Shown here: positions 4,961-8,097 of the stretch, piece by piece | Position numbering within the stretch: the stretch's first letter is position 1 | How the letters are laid out: the number at the start of each line of letters is the position of its first letter | NCBI GenBank assembly: GCA_030638765.1 | Contig: DAOWDZ010000195.1 | Span: forward strand, 1-8,097 | Origin: Desulfocapsa sp. | GTDB lineage: Bacteria; Desulfobacterota; Desulfobulbia; Desulfobulbales; Desulfocapsaceae | DNA length: 8,097 nt | Direction: 5' to 3' | Notes under the pieces: model-generated | What the model saw: the letters and a program-made list of their open reading frames with translations, nothing else | The model's database searches: none | What the model was told of the DNA's origin: nothing | Program-made: the position numbers and the translations under genes

Positions 4961-6385
4961 TTATTTGGAAAGTTCCTTTACAAACAACTCGTTTGCCACC
5001 TTCGGATTTGCCTTACCCTTAGTTTTCTGCATTAACTGACCAACAAAATACCCCATGAGCTTCGTCTTGCCAGCCTTGAAATCCTCGGCCTGTCCCGGAT
5101 TTGCGGTGATTATTTCCTGAACAAAAGCCAGTAATTCCCCACTATCTGAAACCTGAATCAAATTTTTCTCTTTAACCACAATCTGGGGATCTTTCCCTGA
5201 AACCATCATTTCAAAAAATACTGTTTTAGCAATCTTTCCTGATATAGTTCCATCATCAACCATTTTCAGTAATGCACCAAGTTGCTCTGGTTTCACCTTA
5301 CATTCAGTGACATCTGCTCCTTTCAATTCCCGCAGCAGTTCAGTCATAATCCAGTTGGATACTTTTTTAGCCTTGCCACCATTTTTCACAGCAGTCTCAA
5401 AGAATTCAGCTAACTCTCTAGATGCTGTGAGAATGACAGCGTCATACTCCGGCAAATCATATTCACTCATAAAACGTGACTTTTTAGCATCAGGGAGCTC
5501 TGGCAGAGAAGCCCTGATTTCTTCAATCCAACTCTCTTCAATCACGATCGGAATCAAATCAGGACATGGGAAATAACGATAATCGTGTGCCTCTTCCTTG
5601 GAACGCATTGATTTAGTTCTATTGCGGTCCGGATCCCACTGGAGTGTTTCCTGATTAACCTTCTCGCCATCGAGCAGCACATCACGCTGTCGACGTACTT
5701 CATATTCAAGAGCTGCCTGCACATTTTTAAAGGAATTCATATTCTTGAGTTCTGTACGAGTCCCAAGTTCTTCCTGACCAATCGGTCTTAATGAGATATT
5801 TGCATCACAACGAAAACTCCCCTCCTGCATGTTACCATCACAAATATCAAGGTAACGTAGAATTGCATGCAGTTTCTTCAAGTACGCATAGGCCTCTTCC
5901 GGAGATCGTAAATCAGGCTCTGAAACAATCTCAAGCAGCGGAGTACCCGTACGATTGAGATCAACAAAGGATACTGGCTCACTATCGTCGTGAACCAATT
6001 TTCCTGCATCTTCCTCCATATGCATACGGGTGATACCAATCACTTTTTTGCTGCCATTTACCTCAATCTCAACCTCACCAAATTCAACAATAGGAAGATC
6101 GAACTGAGATGTCTGATATCCCTTTGGAAGATCAGGATAAAAATAATTTTTTCTGGCAAACTGATTAAAAGTGTTAATTTTAGATCCCGTTGCCAGGCCC
6201 ATCTTGATGGAATACTCAACTACCTTTTTATTGAGTACCGGCAGAACTCCTGGCATCCCCAGACAGATCTGGCAAGTATGGCTATTTGGCGGTGCTCCAA
6301 ATTCAGTGGAACAACTGCAGAATATTTTCGATTTGGTTTTCAGCTGGGCATGAATTTCCAGCCCGATGACGGTTTCAAACTCCAT
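4961..6385 (-). CDS. gatB: Aspartyl/glutamyl-tRNA(Asn/Gln) amidotransferase subunit B
   Basis: This is a 474-residue GatB, full length for the family. GLEIHAQL at 8-15 is the family start, and four cysteines (Cys23, Cys25, Cys38, Cys41) in the FCSCSTEFG and [13 protein letters not shown] region form the zinc site. [14 protein letters not shown] (here [15 protein letters not shown]), [19 protein letters not shown] and the signature [11 protein letters not shown] follow. The C-terminal helical and YqeY-like tail (from about 330 to ELFVKELSK) binds tRNA. In the GatCAB complex, GatB phosphorylates or activates the misacylated Glu-tRNA(Gln) or Asp-tRNA(Asn), using ammonia from GatA. The gatA and gatC genes are not in the window. 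A GAGAGA stretch at 6389-6394 serves as a modest ribosome binding site. A weak promoter candidate, TTGTGA (6425-6430) with TATTTA (6402-6407) at 17 bp, could add transcription to read-through from the rdgC-like genes. Confidence 0.96.
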   Translation of the reverse strand: MEFETVIGLEIHAQLKTKSKIFCSCSTEFGAPPNSHTCQICLGMPGVLPVLNKKVVEYSIKMGLATGSKINTFNQFARKNYFYPDLPKGYQTSQFDLPIVEFGEVEIEVNGSKKVIGITRMHMEEDAGKLVHDDSEPVSFVDLNRTGTPLLEIVSEPDLRSPEEAYAYLKKLHAILRYLDICDGNMQEGSFRCDANISLRPIGQEELGTRTELKNMNSFKNVQAALEYEVRRQRDVLLDGEKVNQETLQWDPDRNRTKSMRSKEEAHDYRYFPCPDLIPIVIEESWIEEIRASLPELPDAKKSRFMSEYDLPEYDAVILTASRELAEFFETAVKNGGKAKKVSNWIMTELLRELKGADVTECKVKPEQLGALLKMVDDGTISGKIAKTVFFEMMVSGKDPQIVVKEKNLIQVSDSGELLAFVQEIITANPGQAEDFKAGKTKLMGYFVGQLMQKTKGKANPKVANELFVKELSK

Positions 6386-6414
6386 GGATCTCTCGTATTG
6401 GTAAATATGTTTTA

Positions 6415-6433
6415 CTTTTGTTCTTCACAAAAG
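6415..6433. other. AT-rich hairpin between the RdgC-like gene and gatB
   Basis: CTTTTGT (6415-6421) and ACAAAAG (6427-6433) form a 7-bp stem with a 5-nt loop, just beyond the stop codon at 6437-6439. There is no T-tract in the direction of transcription, so termination is unlikely. It may be a processing or stabilising hairpin, or chance in AT-rich DNA. Confidence 0.25.
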
Positions 6434-6436
6434 ATT

Positions 6437-6979
6437 TTAAGCACTTTCTGCCCTACTAACCCATTCCCGAACTTTTTGTAACTCTTCACGCCATTCAGCG
6501 CTCACTCTCACCTGTAAAAAGACCCGAAACAGTGCAAGAAAAATCCTTATAAGTTCTTCAAAGAGATAAATCCTCTCAAGGATCATCCCTTCACGTTCTT
6601 CCGGGTTGTTGTCATTTCCAGACTCTCCCCCGGTTTTTGGTAATTTTACGTTACGAAACTCCATAAGAGCCGCAGCCATCGTAAAGTTCCACTCGTAATC
6701 ATTTGATACCAATTGAATCCTTGCCTGTTCGAGCTTCTTTCCCATTACAAGACCGGTACGTGCCTCTCGCAACTCTGTTTGCAAGCCTCTACAGATTAGA
6801 CTTTCATTTGAATCACCTTCGCCATATTCAAGAAGCATATGTTTTTCAAAAACAACTACAATATCTCCTTCTTCAGGTAAAGCCACGACTCCGCCCCGTT
6901 CTTCACTCTTCCACCATAGCCATGTCAGAAATTCCTGCCCGAGGAACCGCTTTTCAGTTATAAGATCTACTAAATCCAT
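6437..6979 (-). CDS. RdgC C-terminal-like protein paired with rdgC
   Basis: This 180-residue cytoplasmic protein is not a family I can name with certainty. It begins RFLGQEFLTWLWWKSEE at 11-27 and continues with a strand-rich part (GDIVVVFEKHMLLEY, SLICRGLQTELREARTGLVMGKKLEQARIQLV at 59-90). A polar Gly/Asn/Glu-rich linker at about 116-130 leads to a C-terminal helical part rich in Leu, Phe and Arg (134-157) ending SAEWREELQKVREWV. The order of elements recalls the C-terminal half of classical RdgC, so this and the upstream gene could together cover a whole RdgC; this is from memory of the family, not a search. The ribosome site AGGAT (6985-6989) overlaps the upstream TAG stop, and the genes are in different frames eight bases apart, which argues for two coupled proteins rather than a broken one. 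A partner subunit of the RdgC-like protein is the simplest reading. Confidence 0.7.
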   Translation of the reverse strand: MDLVDLITEKRFLGQEFLTWLWWKSEERGGVVALPEEGDIVVVFEKHMLLEYGEGDSNESLICRGLQTELREARTGLVMGKKLEQARIQLVSNDYEWNFTMAAALMEFRNVKLPKTGGESGNDNNPEEREGMILERIYLFEELIRIFLALFRVFLQVRVSAEWREELQKVREWVSRAESA

Positions 6980-6987
6980 TTTCTATC

Positions 6988-7593
6988 CTATACAAATACG
7001 TCGGGAGTTATTCTTGCCAGCTTATCCATATCCTCATCGTCAAGGACATGTTCCCCGCAAAGATAGGGAATCTGCTGAATAAGTGAAAGTCCGAAGCTTT
7101 CCTTAAACAAATCTTCCAATAGAGCCTGTGCCTTTTTATTAGTTGAGAAAAAGAGAAGTGTAGAATCTTCAAGGTTCCAACACAGATCAAACACAGACGG
7201 CATTGGCAACGCCTTGCGCATTAATTCATTCTGAATACGCTCTTTTATCTCTACTCGCATGCTTCTCGGAATTTTTGGAATTTGTTTTTCCTTTTTAATT
7301 CGCTCTTCTTCCTTCTGCACAAATTTCTTCACAATGGCGGCAGATACTTTCCGTTCATCAAGACGCATGGATAATGTGACATAATTCCCTGCAGCATAGG
7401 ATGCAAACTCGAAATCAGTATCAAACATATTCGTCACAGACACCCAACCAAGAGAATCTTCTTCGTAGGTATCATCAATGTCCTTGAATGAAAACGCAAC
7501 TACACGATCTGCAATAAAATCCCATATATTATCAGGTAGTTCCCCTTCAACTGCAAAGCGGACATAACTGGCTGTTCCTTTTATAAATCCCAT
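6988..7593 (-). CDS. rdgC: RdgC-like recombination-associated protein (short form)
   Basis: Using the ATG at 7593 the product has 201 residues. The first possible ATG, at 7605, has no Shine-Dalgarno sequence, while GGAG (7600-7603) sits six bases before the one at 7593, and short RdgC proteins typically begin with MGF. Matching features are FSFKDID and DSLGWVSV at 34-52 (classical RdgC also has GWV here), and a charged helix KKFVQKEEERIKKEK at 89-103. MRKALPMPS at 125-133 and the FFSTNKKAQALLEDLFKESFG segment at 148-168 correspond to the ALLPRAF and SAKKAEDTL regions of the E. coli protein. Classical RdgC (about 300 residues) is a ring-shaped DNA-binding dimer that restrains RecA. This protein stops about one third short, and the next gene seems to supply the rest. 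The identity as an RdgC relative is fairly sure; a RecA-related role is inferred. Confidence 0.8.
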   Translation of the reverse strand: MGFIKGTASYVRFAVEGELPDNIWDFIADRVVAFSFKDIDDTYEEDSLGWVSVTNMFDTDFEFASYAAGNYVTLSMRLDERKVSAAIVKKFVQKEEERIKKEKQIPKIPRSMRVEIKERIQNELMRKALPMPSVFDLCWNLEDSTLLFFSTNKKAQALLEDLFKESFGLSLIQQIPYLCGEHVLDDEDMDKLARITPDVFV

Positions 7594-7599
7594 TTCTTT

Positions 7600-7603
7600 C
7601 TCC
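7600..7603 (-). promoter_or_regulatory. Shine-Dalgarno GGAG that decides the rdgC start
   Basis: Read on the minus strand, GGAG is followed by six bases and then ATG at 7593. It lies within the first codons of the longer alternative start at 7605, which itself is preceded only by ATCCCCA. This favours the shorter protein. Confidence 0.7.
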
Positions 7604-7637
7604 ATTGGGGATGTCTGTTATCTTTTTTGTTAAACAT

Positions 7638-7666
7638 ACCCTATTCCATAAACATGGTCACATCAA
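7638..7666 (-). promoter_or_regulatory. Weak candidate promoter for the rdgC-gatB-radC-hemW group
   Basis: On the minus strand TTGATG (7661-7666) and TAGGGT (7638-7643) are spaced by 17 bp, 45 bp before the rdgC start. The -10 is poor. The surrounding 7606-7764 is AT-rich, and a better pair was not seen. Confidence 0.2.
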
Positions 7667-7764
7667 TTTTCTCGACATTTAATTTCATTTTAAACTCTGC
7701 TATTCCGATAAGGCATACTTGACACTACTCTTTATCCATTATACACATTTAAATTAGATTTCCC

Positions 7765-7793
7765 TTGACACACGAAATACAACATTGTATAAA
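7765..7793 (+). promoter_or_regulatory. Strong sigma-70 promoter of the tRNA operon
   Basis: TTGACA (7765-7770) is a perfect -35 and TATAAA (7788-7793) a near-perfect -10, with the ideal 17-bp spacing. The start would lie near 7800, so only a few bases of leader precede tRNA-Lys. The strength fits stable-RNA transcription. Confidence 0.9.
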
Positions 7794-7805
7794 AGCTTGC
7801 TCCAT

Positions 7806-7881
7806 GGGTCGTTAACTCAGTCGGTAGAGTATCTGCCTTTTAAGCAGAGAGTCGTGCGTTCGAGTCGCACACGACCCACCA
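7806..7881 (+). tRNA. tRNA-Lys (UUU)
   Basis: This 76-nt cloverleaf has acceptor arms GGGTCGT (7806-7812) and ACGACCC (7871-7877), discriminator A and an encoded CCA. The D arm includes AACTCAGTCGGTAGAG. The anticodon stem TCTGC/GCAGA encloses the loop CTTTTAA with anticodon TTT. The T arm is GTGCG-TTCGAGT-CGCAC. It reads AAA and AAG lysine codons and shares promoter and terminator with tRNA-Glu, 13 bases downstream. Confidence 0.97.
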
Positions 7882-7894
7882 GAAAATAGTATCC

Positions 7895-7972
7895 GTCCCC
7901 ATCGTCTAGTCAGGTCCAGGACACTGGGCTTTCATCCCAGCAACGCCGGTTCGAATCCGACTGGGGACGCCA
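7895..7972 (+). tRNA. tRNA-Glu (UUC)
   Basis: This 78-nt cloverleaf has acceptor arms GTCCCCA (7895-7901) and TGGGGAC (7962-7968), discriminator G and an encoded CCA. The anticodon stem CTGGG/CCCAG encloses the loop CTTTCAT with anticodon TTC. The T loop is TTCGAAT. The D loop is somewhat long (TAGTCAGGTCCAGG), which accounts for the length. In organisms with GatCAB, as gatB here indicates, a related Glu-charged tRNA(Gln) is the amidation substrate; this tRNA-Glu itself is for glutamate codons. Confidence 0.96.
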
Positions 7973-7986
7973 TCCATACATTGAAA

Positions 7987-8024
7987 ACGGGTAGTTAGAA
8001 ATATTCTAACTACCCGTTTTTTTT
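7987..8024 (+). terminator. Strong intrinsic terminator of the tRNA operon
   Basis: A perfect 14-bp stem ACGGGTAGTTAGAA (7987-8000) and TTCTAACTACCCGT (8004-8017) with a 3-nt loop is followed by a run of eight Ts. The flanking AAAA before the stem makes it partly usable on the minus strand too, although nothing is transcribed towards it within the window. Confidence 0.96.
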
Positions 8025-8041
8025 GTGTCTAAAAAACCATG

Positions 8042-8071
8042 TTCCAAACACGGGACGTCCCTGAAGTGGAA
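8042..8071. repeat. Nested coaxial dyad TTCCA-n5-GGGACGTCCC-n5-TGGAA
   Basis: A 10-bp perfect palindrome (8052-8061) sits exactly in the middle of a second inverted repeat, TTCCA (8042-8046) and TGGAA (8067-8071), with 5-bp spacers on both sides. The two share the same centre. It is unrelated to the tRNA terminator and GC-richer than its surroundings. It might be the edge of a repetitive or mobile element, or an operator of a gene lying beyond the window. Confidence 0.45.
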
Positions 8072-8097
8072 TACTCTTAATAATCTTTCCATAAACG

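Noticed and set aside
5990..6481. 163-codon plus-strand frame opposite gatB
   Set aside because: It runs antisense through the conserved GatB N-terminus and zinc cysteines; its composition looks random.
6980..6987. Sequencing error or frameshift that breaks a single rdgC
   Set aside because: The first gene has a normal stop and the second has its own ATG with a ribosome site overlapping that stop. The first product also has the length known for short RdgC proteins.
1..8097. CRISPR array, insertion sequence, prophage or toxin-antitoxin genes
   Set aside because: No regularly spaced repeats, transposase, integrase or typical small paired genes were found on either strand.

Overview
The window looks like chromosomal DNA from a moderately AT-rich bacterium, most likely a deltaproteobacterium in the broad sense (Desulfobacterota, perhaps Desulfobulbales). 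This is inferred from a short RdgC-type protein followed directly by a second RdgC-like gene, a DsrE-family sulfur-relay-like protein, the Gat amidotransferase route and small lipoproteins. No mobility genes, CRISPR array or phage genes are visible, so most of the window reads as housekeeping core genome.

Layout, left to right. (1) Positions 1-1244 hold two head-to-head paralogous phosphoribosyltransferases, the left one cut by the window edge. They are separated by 140 bp containing an almost perfectly symmetric divergent promoter centred on a 14-bp palindrome. (2) A 71-residue coiled-coil protein (minus) stands divergent to a DsrE-family protein (plus). The latter ends in a strong hairpin terminator that runs into the 3' end of the next, convergent gene. 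(3) Two tandem small lipoproteins (minus), both with a PEGA-like motif, follow a 308-bp non-coding gap that holds several short dyads. (4) A compact minus-strand group has rdgC, an rdgC-C-like gene, gatB, radC and hemW in transcription order. Its gaps are 8, 51 and 18 bp, with a 4-bp ATGA overlap at the radC/hemW junction. (5) On the plus strand, tRNA-Lys(UUU) and tRNA-Glu(UUC) sit between a near-consensus sigma-70 promoter and a strong intrinsic terminator. (6) The last ~70 bp hold a nested coaxial dyad of unknown nature.

How the genes relate: gatB and the tRNA genes belong to translation, because GatB acts in making Gln-tRNA and/or Asn-tRNA. hemW is a radical-SAM heme chaperone. radC and the RdgC-like pair belong to the DNA maintenance and recombination category. 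The close packing from rdgC to hemW suggests co-transcription, but the functions are diverse and no single pathway is implied. The most unusual points are the two-fold symmetric promoter between duplicated phosphoribosyltransferase genes, the division of RdgC-like sequence over two coupled genes, and the nested dyad beyond the tRNA terminator. I did not find a clearly new multi-gene system.
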